Shown piece by piece: positions 25,393 to 36,652 of a DNA stretch of 64,000 bases (position 1 is its first letter; every line of letters begins with the position of its first letter). The DNA is taken from NCBI GenBank assembly GCA_029747015.1, contig JAKOGI010000525.1, positions 374,501-438,500 of the forward strand. The letters run 5' to 3'. The position numbers and the translations under genes were made by a program. The stretch is from Carnegiea gigantea. Lineage: Eukaryota > Streptophyta > Magnoliopsida > Caryophyllales > Cactaceae. The notes under the pieces were generated by a model, which ran no database searches, was not told the DNA's origin, and was given only the letters and a program-made list of their open reading frames with translations.

Positions 25393-26879
25393 ATTACCTA
25401 CATACCAAGACATTACTTTTCCTTGAGTAAAACAAACAAACCAACTCAAACCTAACTCACTATCGTAAGAATCACAATTGTATTTAGCATATGCAATAAA
25501 TCCTTTAAACCCCTTGGTTCCCCTAAGTGGATGAGTGAGGTCTCATGAGGGTTTCCCGGAGATATACCCACAAAATCTTTTATATATTTTTCAAAAGCAT
25601 AACTTTATATACAAGTAATGGAGAAATATGTGCACATCAAAGTTGATTCTATCACTTTAGCAAACTAGCTACTAAATTATATACAAGCAAAACAGAATCT
25701 GAAGACACTTAGGATATGAATGCACCTTCGATTCTCACTTTTCACCCCTCGCACACATTGTCATGGTATGTATACCTTGGTGCTCTGTGCAAAGTGTAAT
25801 TATTCTTAATGCTAGACTAGCACTGGGCTAAAAGGCCATTCGCACTTGGCTAATAAACTTCCCTTTATTAGATGATCAACCACACCTTAATTTTCTTCCC
25901 TCTCCTTTTTTTTTTTTTTTTTGGTGTGTCTCCTGATGGTCCTTCATTCAGGTGGACAATTCCTGGCATATTAGGCCTCTTAAACTCCCAGAGTAACAAC
26001 TTAGCACATATTTGGGCTTTTTTCCTAATTAGGGCTTTTATTTGGATGTGTAAGGTTATTCAAGCCTAAATAGATGCATCGAAGTCAAGCTTTCTCTCAC
26101 AGTTCTATTTTTCTTCTTTTTTTTTTCAAAGGAAAAGCCAGAAGATGACTAATCTAGTAGAATGTCCTTAATCCAAGTTTAATCAAACTAACACCAAGAG
26201 TTAATCTTCAAGTGTAAAGATAGACACAACATTATACATTTGAGATGAAGTTATTATGAAAAATCAGAAACTACTCTATAGACAAGTGTTCTATGATGTG
26301 TATAGGTAGCAACCCAGCCATTAGAACTCAAAATGAATCAAAAGACAAAATCCTAACACAAAGAAAAAACTATACAAAAATTGAAAAATTTTTGAAAGAT
26401 ATACAAGTGGGTACCTCACCTATACACCAAAACTCCACAATGTCCTCATTGTGGTAAATAAGGCACTAAAAAGCAATTATACAAGCAATCGAACCCAAAA
26501 CCCATTATATATAAACCCATGAATCCACTAAACAAAACACAAAACCAAAAGCACTAACAAATATTCACAAAACAAAATACACCACCAACAATAAAACATA
26601 TACAACAAAACACAAAATAAACAAAGGTGATCATAGCCAACTCGGCTCAACAAATCCCAAATTTCACCTTAAAATTCGATTACTAATCATAATCCTAAAA
26701 TATCCACAACTATGTACATAAAGAAATAAAGAAAAGAAAAAGGAGAAGAGAGAAGGGGTGGAACGATCATACCAGGTTGGTTACTTATTGTACCCAAACT
26801 AATGCCTCACTCACAAGCTGCTATGCATATTAAAAACCCACCAAGGCTCATCACAACTTGTCAAATGATTAGGACCAAT

Positions 26880-27060
26880 CCTCACAAAAATGTTAGTAGT
26901 AAGAATCAAGAGGTGTACCCCAACTATAGCACATAAGTTGAATGCAATTCAAGGCTTTCTTGAGCTTATCAAAGCTATCAGTCCAATCAAAAGAGTTATA
27001 CACATGGCTGAAATCACTTAATATATAGGACAAGGGCCTAGAAGTTTCATAAGAAGTATA
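26880..27060 (-). pseudogene. Short pol remnant (RT/RNase H junction)
   Basis: The minus strand reads SRPLSYILSDF and then SFDWTDSFDKLKKALNCI. This fits the connection after the RT palm, where plant gypsy polymerases have a 'KPL..LL.....F.W......F..LK..L' pattern. It is all of pol that I can see in this element. Confidence 0.45.
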
Positions 27061-27174
27061 AGTGCATAAACTAGGTCTAAATCCTAAATCCTCTATCTAA
27101 TCTTTAAGCCTAGAGTTACGTTACACTCATGAGTCTAGTTTAAACTAGGGCTAGCTATCACACAAGTCCTGGGC

Positions 27175-27779
27175 TCAAGGAAGGTGCACACGGAAGGACT
27201 GATGAAAGAGTGAGACATTATAGGTGGAAGAGGGGTAAGACAATAGATGTGAGGATGGGCTTAGTAGGAGACTCAATAGAGATGGGATGAACAAGCTCCA
27301 TATTATAAGGCATAACTGCATCAATCTCTTTAATGCAGGGCTCCTCTGAAGGATTCTCCTCAAGTGAATACTCCTCCTCAACAAAAATATCTTTGGAAGC
27401 CAGAACTATGTCATTCTCAAAACCATAACTATCCTTAGCCATGAGTTTCTCACTCTTATCATCCTCTCTTAAGGGGTTAAAAGAAAAGGTGCATCGTTAA
27501 GAGTCATATCACCCTCAAGAGCATCCCTGGTCTCAAGATGAGCAGTGATCATCAGGGGTTGCAATGAAGGATTACTCATGCCCTCAAAAAAAACATTTGA
27601 TTGAAAGTATAGGAACATGAGTTAACTCTATAGTTTACGAGAAAATTATAAGAACGTAAGGGAGTGATGTTGAAGTGGTTGAAAAAGAGGAATTTCAAGT
27701 TAATGCTCACAATGAAGTATAATATCCTCTAAAGCAACAAACTCACTAGGTAACTGGCCCTCCTTATCCATAAAAATCC
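27175..27779 (-). pseudogene. Remnant downstream of gag in the Athila-like element
   Basis: Minus-strand frames, including a 74-codon acidic one from 27442 (MAKDSYGFENDIVL...), follow the gag domain. They probably represent the gag-to-protease spacer. No catalytic motif is visible. Confidence 0.35.
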
Positions 27780-28560
27780 TAGATGCAGTACAAGGGACTT
27801 CCCTAATTATCTCTCACGCATCTGTCTTGTCCCTTAAATCCTTAAGAAAGTCCTAAGCATCATCAGCATTCTTATAATGAAATTCTCCCCCACACATAGA
27901 TTTAACCATCGTCCTATTACTCACATGCAAACCCTCATAAGCTATTTAGCACAAATTCCATCTCTCTAAACCATGGTGAGGGCATTGGGCAAGCAACGCC
28001 TTGAACCTACTCATATACTTCCAAAAAGGCTCATGTTCAAGTTGGACCCTCCAAAAAAAAGAAAAGATTTCATTTCTAAGCCTAATGGCCTTGCTAGTGG
28101 GAAAGAATCTCTTAAGGAAGATATCAACAAAAGAATCATAAGATTTAATACAACTAACCCTAAGACCATCCATCCACCTTTTACCATCATATTCAAGAGT
28201 AAACAGAATGAATGTCATTCTCACAACATCATTTGATATCCTAGGCATGTGAATCAACAAACACACTTCCTCGAACTCACGAATAAACAAATAAGTATCC
28301 TCAAAGCTAATAAATTTGGAAAATATGTTAACGTAGTCCGGGTTAAGCTCAAATTACACATCACACATGATAAGAGAGAAGCCAAAACAAGACCTTGGGA
28401 AAGTTCGAGGAGGATAGAAGTGATTCCTCAATGAAAATGGTGGGTCAGTTTTCACTCTTTTAACTATGGGCTCATCAAGTTTAGTGGACTTGATCTCAAC
28501 ATTGATCACATTAGAATTCAAACAACCAAGTAAATCATTTGCATCTAATGAGCCATAATT
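27780..28560 (-). pseudogene. Athila-type gag pseudogene
   Basis: The minus strand begins with FELNPDYVNIFSKF (about 28350-28310). It continues in a 114-codon open frame from 28290 with FIREFEEVCLL, WMDGLRV, FLKRFFPTSK and FKALLAQCPHHGLERW. A shifted frame downstream contains MCGGEFHYKN-like sequence and EIIREVPC. The HLxEFEEVC ... FFP ... CPHHG pattern is typical of the Athila gag core, which forms the virus-like particle. Frameshifts near 28300 and 27945 and stops break it. It sits directly downstream of the primer site, as expected. Confidence 0.75.
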
Positions 28561-28754
28561 TTTTTTTATTTTTTTAACATTATTTTTGACTTTTTGGATT
28601 TTCTTTTTTTTTTGTATTTTTTAATATCATCAAAATAAGTAGCTATATTATAGCTTAAAAGACAAAATAAATCAATAATGAAGGAAACTGAATTAGCACA
28701 CAGCAACTAAAAACGGCGCATATTTATAAGAAGTGACTTAATTTTGTGCCATTG

Positions 28755-28772
28755 TCTGCGGCAATGGCACCA
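28755..28772 (-). other. Primer binding site of the Athila-like element
   Basis: The minus strand reads TGGTGCCATTGCCGCAGA, four bases inside the 5' LTR. It closely resembles the Athila primer site TGGCGCCGTTGCCGGGGA, thought to be copied from tRNA-Asp. Differences include C to T and G to A changes. Confidence 0.75.
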
Positions 28773-28775
28773 ATT

Positions 28776-30041
28776 TGTTGCATAGTATACTGGGGAGTAA
28801 GCAAAGAAAATTTGACATCCTCTAGGACAATGTTGAAATTAAGTCACTCGTTATTTTAGCCCAATTCTAATCCAAGGAAAGCAATAAATGTGACTAAATG
28901 TGATTAATTAACTAATGACTCACTAATTCTAATGTAAATAGAATTAATTAAACTAATATAAAACAGAGCATAATCAATGCAAAACATCATATTAACTAAT
29001 AATAACTAGCAAAGCATCTAATTTAACTAAGAAAGCATTACATCTAATAGCTAAGAGAAGAAAGAGAAAAGGAACTACTTTAAAAGCTCAAGAATTCAAC
29101 AACAGAGGTTGGCCTCCATTGTTGGAGCAAGGGAAAGAGTTTTAGTGGTTGATTCTCCACTTATGCCCACTAATCTGACTCAATTGCTTCTAATTTAAAC
29201 AATTGCAAACCAAAAACTCGAACTTGCAAAAATGGATTTTCAAACCCTAACTTGAATAAGAAAGGGGATAGCTAAAGATGGAGATTTGAGATATGAAAGA
29301 GAAAGATTGGAAGTAGAGAAAGGAAAGAAAACAAAATTCTAAAGTATATAACATCATTAAAGGATCGCATAAACCCAAAGCAAGAAAGTTTGAATGTTGG
29401 AAGAGAAGAGTAAAGGAGAGAAACTGAGCAAACTAACCATTCAATTAAATAGTTTGAACAGTAAATGATATTGAAAGAGAATCAAACACTTGAAATTAAA
29501 ACTTGAAATGTAGTTGTATTAGCTAAATTAAGCACTAATCTAGTCCTAAATATCACCTTGAGAACCCTAACAATTAAGCTAACCCTACCTATAAAACCTA
29601 GCTCAGAACACCGCCTCCTACTCAAATGGAAGAAGGGTGGTTTATATAGTCCTCAAACTAGCGAACTTGGCACAGTTGAGTCATATGGCATAGGTAGACC
29701 ATGCCAAGGTTTTTGATTTTGGGACAAGAATAGTGCAAAATAGGTTTTGGCATAAGAAGCTTGTACCACTTGGCATCAGCGGCCCATAACAAATTTCTGC
29801 ATCGTTCTTCTTCCTTGTTTCTCTGATAGTTTTTGCACTCGTTGATCAGCCTTGTTCATTGTTATCCCAGATTAACATGCCCAACTTGTAGCACATTCGC
29901 ACCCATTATCCTCGATTTAAGCAATTGTCTTTATTACTTACAAAACCAACAAAGCTCTAATAAACAATGTAATTTACCAATTATTATGGCCAAAATCGAA
30001 GCAGAATAATGTATAAAATTCATGCATATTGAGCCTGAACA
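28776..30041 (-). repeat. 5' LTR of the Athila-like element
   Basis: TGTTGCATAG... to ...GAGCCTGAACA, followed by the right target duplication GTGCC (30042-30046). Aligns throughout with 24151-25392. Confidence 0.9.
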
Positions 30042-30046
30042 GTGCC
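30042..30046. repeat. Right target site duplication GTGCC
   Basis: Identical to 24146-24150. Confidence 0.9.
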
Positions 30047-30459
30047 TGCATTACATTTTAATTCATAATTTTTCAGTCAACCACTACATGTGAATACAAA
30101 AAAAGTCATGAAACATTTTCAATGACTAGCCACCTTAATTGATTACATATTTGGCAACCTTAACACATTCATTAGAATGGTTTAACCTTATGTTCATCAT
30201 CACTAAATAATAGAACATACCAAGTGCACGTATACGTTCTCTGTTCATCCAATCTAAGACATACACTCTGTATACCTACATATTAGTATTTGCTTACCAA
30301 GCTAGACGCGACAGTGGGAGTGGGTCAACCACAATGCTGGGTGCCACCAATGGACCCGTAAAATGTAAGACCGTCTTAGGTAAGTTGAATAACACCCACA
30401 CATTTTGATTATACTCATTAATTTATACTAATTTCATAAAGTCAAATTACAAATACCAT
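30047..30459. other. Sequence between Athila-like element and MULE 2
   Basis: No coding feature seen; likely 3' region of MULE 2, interrupted by the Athila-like insertion. Confidence 0.3.
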
Positions 30460-33400
30460 AACGACATGCAATTGTTACACCTATATCATAATAAGGACAC
30501 AAGTCTTTGTACAAAACACAAAATGAATCAAACCATTAGGTTGTACCACCTTCGATTAAGTCCTGCTTGTGGTTGCCTCATACGAACCTCCCATCAAATC
30601 TTCAATTTGCACAAGGTCACGTTTGTATTTTGCATCAAAATCATATCAGATAGTAGGTCCTCATGTATGTCCAACTTCACTACATTTTGACCACATGTGG
30701 GCTTTTATTTCCTAGAATTAAGAGTCTCTGCACTTCGATTGAGGCCTACAAGGTTGTCATCCACCTTATGGGGTTAATATGTATCGATTGTAGTCCTCAT
30801 CGAGCTCTTCCCCATTAACAGCTAGCCTAATCATATCTTCAACTTTTCCCATGTCATAGGTTTCTATCCAATAGACTAGTTGTATGTCTATACGATGTTG
30901 GGTCATCTACTTATATATTGGATGCACATAGTCATACGCCCACTAGTTAGCCTAACAAATCACAACCATTGCATTACAGCAAGAAAGCTCCTACATTTGC
31001 CATTACCTACAAGTACACGTATTTTGACTCAACTTCACTACTAATTTACAATTGTTATACATCTTCACACTATATTCTCCTAATATGACACTATACCGCT
31101 TAACAGCTGCAATGCAACCTATTTTATTGTAAGCGTCCACTCACTTCTTCTCAATTCTCTGATCCATCCCATTTGTCCCCTTGTCAATCTTTTACTTGTG
31201 CTTATTCATCTTCTTCCCAAGCTTTTCAAGGCAGCCATTCACAATCTATGGGATTGGCATTGGTTATAGATATGCTATCTAATTATTCCAACTTTCTATT
31301 ACATTGTTACCCATTCTTCCCCATTTCTCCTTCCTCAATTTAGAAGCTTTCTAATGCTCTGGCTTGTTGTTCTCTACCCAAGCAACAAGCTCTATCTCAT
31401 AGCACTTCAACTCTTCCAATGTTGCTTACTCATGTTAGAGCATGCGCCCATTAACTGAACATTTTTTTCACAAGCTCCCCTATCACTTTTTTCTGGTGCC
31501 ATGTTTTGTTGCCTCCTTTAAGAAGTTCTCTGTCAAGTGTTGTATGCAGTAGCTATTGTACTCCTCAGCAAATACTTGGTGACTTTTTAATTATTGCAAG
31601 GTTTCTAATGAAAATTATAATGAGGCTTCGAACTCCTAAGACATTTAACAACCATTTGTGGGAACCACACCCATTTATCAATAATCTTGACAAACACTAT
31701 CACTTAGGTGAGATTAAAAAGGTGGCTGTCTGCATCTCATGCACGAACAGCAAGCATAGTCCCCTTGTAAGGTCTGCTCAGATGAGTGTCATCCATAAAT
31801 AGTTCAATCCCACATCTAAGTTTGAATCCATTTACATTTACAGCATATAGAACAAACATTCGCTTAAACCTTGATCAACCTCACTAAACTAAACATCCTG
31901 GGTTTGGTCTAACGATTGCTACATACATCCAAGGTAGTTTTTTATAATGGTTAACTAGTTTTCCAAGTACTATCAAGCAATGACTTCTCTTACCCTCTAA
32001 AACTGCATCTATGTCAACCAAATTCCCAACTCTAACTCTAAGTCTTGTACAATGTCCTTGGTAGAATATTCAAGACACAACTGAACTTTACCCTCAATAA
32101 GGCGTGTAAGAAGTTCTGCTCTAACCGTCTTCCTTAAACATCAATTTGACATTACTCCCTCATTATGTTTATGATGCCTTCTAAAATCTTTTAGAGACGT
32201 CACCTCTGTGTTTTTCCAGCCTCTATTATATATGTAGAATGGACAGCTAATTGCTTCACACTTCACTGCAATTCGTTGCTTACATTTCCTCTCAAAGCAA
32301 TAGTTAAACTTCTGTGTAACTGCATACGTTCACATATGAATTGCGTCAACAGATTGAAAAATCTGTCCCTCTTCCCTAATTAGTTTCTTCAGATGCTAAT
32401 CATGGTAACAACTTTGCACTTAAAGACTAGAATGTGGCTATATGTTTCGATAATCGTTAAGCTTTTCGTCAAACCTATCATTTAGCAGTGAGGATATCTC
32501 ATTTTCATCTAACAAATCCATGATTTCCCTTGTTAGTCCCGTCTTAGATAAACGATGATCATTTGCACTTTCGCCCCTAGTATTAACCATCGACCTGCAA
32601 TTTCATTCACAACACCACATAAGTCACTCAATTTTATTACCTTAATTAACTAATCTACTATATTAGATACATCTTTTCATAGGAACCACCTTTTACTAGT
32701 AGTTGTTTGCCACCTCCCTTATAACTTCTGTGCACTATTACATCTGTACCTCTCACACTTGTCAAATAGCACGCCATCATCACAAGTGCACGTCTATCCT
32801 TCGCATGCTGCAACACCTTTCAATACCCGCCTCCTTGAACCACTATTGTCACCCATGTATAAATAGTTGTATTCATCATTTCCCTTGAATATCATCCTCA
32901 CATCCATATCCCATTCCACTGGCATCAATATTTGCCTATTATACTTCAAACTGTATCATATTTTGTTCTACAACAAATCACTACCTATACTCTCCTTCAC
33001 CATTTTTGCACCTCTTTTACCCCCATTCCCTCCTTTTCCATCATATATTTCATGACCCTCCCTAGTGATTACCTTCCCTTCACCACCTTCCTCCGTAATA
33101 CACACACAACTTGTTCTCTTCTCCCACCTTCATCTCCTATAACAGGAACATCCACATCTATTTTATGTATCATCATAACATCCACTACATTATATCCCTT
33201 TTCGTATCTCTCAACTCCCATCAACCTCTTTAATATCTTCGCATTGTCCTGGATTGTCATATGATAACAACATTTTGCTAGCTTAAATAACTGTGCATCA
33301 TTTACTTCACATAAGTTGATTATATTGTCCCATCACTATAGCCTTCGGTTTACTTATTTCCTAAACTATGTCTACCATGAAAGACGAAGAAGGTACCCCA

Positions 33401-33500
33401 AGTTTATCAGTACCCCACTATAGGCATTCCACCTACATGATGAGCAGTTAGTAACTTTGGCTTTAACTCATTCATTATTTTCGATAAAGAAGTCCTCCTT
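30460..33500 (-). pseudogene. Mutator-like element (MULE) transposase pseudogene 2
   Basis: On the minus strand, from right to left: an N-terminal region with NVVDVMMIHKIDVDVPVI (33260-33069 frame), then FNYCFERKCKQRIAVKCEAI and CPFYIYNRGWKNTEVTSLKDF (about 32330-32170, the MuDR DNA-binding region). The DDE core shows FMDDTHLSRPYKGTMLAV (about 31800-31745), which keeps a catalytic Asp. A WGRMGNNVIESWNN-like segment follows (about 31330-31290). The SWIM finger remnant has TCTCR.WQM and AYDYVHPIYK (about 31020-30910). A CCHC knuckle remnant, KCSEVGHT, lies near 30690-30665. It is less decayed than MULE 1 but has many stops and frameshifts. MULEs move by cut-and-paste and make 9-bp duplications; I could not find this element's terminal repeats. 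Confidence 0.75.
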
Positions 33501-33541
33501 CACATATAATTACAACCTACCTTATTTTATTACTAAACTAT

Positions 33542-36530
33542 TGTTAAAAGTGAAATTTTAATATTCATTTTTTGAAATAGCTTCATGAAAAAAATGGATG
33601 CCACGACTGGATATGAGTTATGAAAATTAGAAAAATATGTACACGCGTTGACTTTCGGCCCGATCAATATCAGCCCAAATCAAATATATATATATATATA
33701 TATATATAATGAAATAAGGGTGCAAAGGGATAGTAACAGCAAGGTACGTTGGTTGCGAGGCCTCACACACAAAAGAAGGAAGGGGAGTGGTCTGCTAGAC
33801 AAACACTTGCTTGTAATTTGCAATGGGTATGTCCATTAACGACAGGAAGGAAAAATGAACAACACTAGAGGGAATTAAAAATTAGTGGGTTATGGGGTTG
33901 ACAATTACCCACGTTGCCTTCCCACTGTCTTTCTTTAACTATTGAGTGTTTTCATTATAAAAGAAGCAGCAGAAGGGTAGGCAGTGTGGTGGACAGTGAG
34001 AAGAGAGACCTAAAAAGGAGAGAGAAAAATAACAATACAGAGGGGCATAAACTAAAAACAGAGACCAAAAAGCATAGCAAAAGTGACGAGAAGGAATAAC
34101 TTAGGAGCAGCAAATCCTATCATGTCCTATAAACTAAAAGCTTAAAGGTAAGGAAACAATGGTGTTATGTTGATCTCCATCTACTCAATGTCTCTCTAGC
34201 CACCACCCTCAAGAATCCATGCCATTCATGGCCAAAGGAAAAGTCACGATGCAAGTATCAAAGACAGAAATCAGCCGCGGTATTCATAATTCAAGTCCTG
34301 CTCAATTTCGAAATCCTCATTCCAAACTCGGGTCCGGTTATACTCACAAACCAAACAAGGATCCTACCGGATCCTTGGTCCTGCTGGACTATAAAATCCA
34401 TGCTTCCTACCGGAACCACAAAATCTATGGATCCCGCCAGATCTCAGGTCTTGCTGGACCCGTAAAGACTCTGACCCTGCTGGGTTTAAATTTCTGTTGG
34501 ATTTTATAAATTCAATTAGTATGTTTTTACGGGAACTCAGGCACTTTCAGTTTGAACAGAACCCATAAATTTTATGGTTTGAGGGCATTAAATTCTCAAA
34601 ATAGAGGAGTCCATATTCAATAAAATTGAAGTGCCGGTTGGGCAAATCGGCTGATGAAGTGGGGAATCACTAACTTAAGTTGTTAGATCTTGAATTTTGG
34701 TGGTCATTAACTTCTCTCTTCAAGAACAATTGAGATGGATGATTATAAGCAAAGAGGATCCCAGCATGGCTGACGGAACGTTGGCCGAAATAGACTAAAT
34801 TCCACCATTAAAAAAAGAAAGAGTAACAGAGGGGGAGGGGAGATCAATGATGGAAGTTTGACATATATTTATACAAAACAAGATGTAAGAAAGGAAGATC
34901 TTTTTTTTTTTTGGCTTTAACCTACAGAAGAATCCCCCAACTGTGAATTAAAAAAGAAGGGCTTCAAGGGTTAAACAAAAATTAATGGGTTAAACAAAAA
35001 TTAATCACGGAGTTGAAGAGCCTTTTATAAGCATGGATGAATTTGAATCAGCGTGAGATTCTTTTTAATTAGGTTCCACAAATCGGTTCCCAAAAAAAAA
35101 AAAGAATCAGTTTGTTAGCAAAGATGAGATTACGATGGGCTTTGCGATATTATTGTGTGCCTAGGTTAATTAATATCAAGTTTTTTTTAAAAAAAAAAAA
35201 GAGTACCGAGCCCCTGTAGAACAGTGGCTGTCCACATAATTAAAATCGATGGTGGGCTCAAATTGTTGATAGAGCTTTGAAATTGGAGATGTTTGCTCTG
35301 ATGGTCATGGTGTTGTGAGTATAACATATATTTCCCCAATGAAGCATAGCAGGGCCAAATTAATATACTGCTAATTGTGGCTACGTGAGACTCAAACAAA
35401 AGGGGGATCCTAGGAATTGGAAAAGCAACCGTGACAAAAAATTATGTGTTAAAGGCATGGGAAAAATTCATTTATGCCTAAGCATCGATTAGAACTACGG
35501 TGAGTTGATTCCACTAAGGATACGTAGGAAGTTCGATATAAAATTTTTCGAGTTCAGTCTAAACCAAAATCTTCAAATAGGCTCGGCCCAATACACCTCT
35601 CTTTCACAAAGGACCAAAATTATAATCTTGTAACTCTTTTTTACACGTTACGTAACTAAAGCAAGTAAAGAAAAACTAAGCTTCGCAAAACGTCGAATCT
35701 TTTTTTTTTTTTAAATCATAGGTATGGCAGAATGGACCAAAGTCAAACCACATATATAACCAAGCCTACTAAATTATCCCCTTTCCAAGACGTAAGCCTA
35801 AATAAAATTGGGGCCAAGAACTACGTCAAGCTGATCCCGCTAAAGGTACGTAGAAAGCCCATAAATAAATTTCGGTACAATCGCAAGTTAAACAAAATTA
35901 ATAGACCGACCCCATTAAAGGTTAAGTCAGAAAATTAAAAAATCATGAAGTAGCTAAAAATATAACTTAGCCATTTTTTTTAAAAATCCAAATACCAAAA
36001 TTAGACCAAAATTGTCCTAACACAAAGAATTTAACCAAAATAAAAAGATAAATTAAATCAAATAAAATTAAAGAACTACAACTGGTTTGATCCTCCATCA
36101 AAGAGGTACGTAGGCAGCTCATGACAAAAAAATGAGTGCAACCCAAACTCCAAATCAGATAAAATTACCTGATCCCTAACCTGCATATGAAGAACGTTTA
36201 TGTATAGTACCCTTCCTAGAAGGTGTCTATACAGCCACTATCTGATGCAACTAAGTTTTGGATACGAGTGGCCCGACATTAAAAATATGACAATAGTCGA
36301 TCCAAATTATATAAAGTCTTATTAACGCAGAACAAAACAAAGAAAGAAAAAGTAAAACAGAACGAGTTGGAATCAAAAGGTGGTCTCCCGAGAGGGGGAT
36401 ATAATCAAGGAGATTCATCCTCTTAAATGGGGTCGTCTTCAAAATAAATCGATGTACATTTTTTTTTTTTTGTACGTTGAAAAGTTGTGTTGTGCATATG
36501 GTTTATTTTTATTAAAATTTTGCCCAACAT
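33542..36530 (+). repeat. 5' LTR of the Tat/Ogre-type element
   Basis: Starts TGTTAAAAGTG and probably ends TTGCCCAACA, just before the primer site. The first 2.74 kb pairs with 48289-51069. A stretch at 35205-35400 differs from its partner by about three substitutions and one indel; the region around 33700-34000 is much more diverged. It contains a short (AT)n tract (33683-33709), a tandem 19-bp duplication at 34969-35006 absent from the partner, and three copies of a CTACGT...ACGTAG motif. Confidence 0.85.
33956..33963 (+). promoter_or_regulatory. TATA box-like promoter site in the 5' LTR
   Basis: TATAAAAG about 415 bases into the LTR, conserved at 48745-48752 in the partner LTR. Position and conservation suggest the LTR promoter; the start site is not determined. 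Confidence 0.5.
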
Positions 36531-36537
36531 AATTTTT

Positions 36538-36555
36538 GGCACACCTGGTGGGACC
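36538..36555 (+). other. Primer binding site-like sequence
   Basis: TGGCACACCTGGTGGGAC begins seven bases after the proposed LTR end. TGGCRCRCCxGGTGGGAC-type sequences follow the 5' LTR in Tat/Ogre elements, where tRNA-Arg has been proposed as primer. It places the LTR end well beyond 36278, where similarity to the 3' LTR stops. Confidence 0.6.
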
Positions 36556-36652
36556 CTATTTTCCTTTTCATCGCCGATTTGTTTATGTTTGAGTTATATT
36601 TATTATTTTCATTCTTTCCTTTGTTTTTGTTTTGTGTGATATTTGCAGAAAA

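Larger units (their letters stand above)
24151..30041 (-). mobile_element. Athila-like Ty3/gypsy element, internally deleted, with two LTRs and TSD
   Basis: A bounded retrotransposon of 5.89 kb on the minus strand. Its LTRs lie at 24151-25392 and 28776-30041, a primer site at 28755-28772, gag at 27780-28560 and GTGCC duplications on both sides. The interior is only 3.4 kb, against roughly 8 kb or more in a complete Athila element. Protease, most RT, RNase H and integrase are missing apart from a short pol remnant near 26900-27050. It could be a deletion derivative or a non-autonomous family member moved by proteins of a complete relative. The solo LTR at 4948-6322 is another insertion of the same family. 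The LTRs differ by many substitutions and small indels, so the insertion is not recent. Confidence 0.88.

Noticed and set aside
32703..33264. Overlapping plus-strand frames of 61-110 codons
   Set aside because: Shadows of the minus-strand MULE 2 N-terminal region, which fits a known family.
34219..34509. 96-codon frame repeated at 49017-49307
   Set aside because: Duplicated only because it lies in both LTRs of the Tat element. It is conserved with few changes, but so is neighbouring non-coding LTR, so this is not evidence of a gene.
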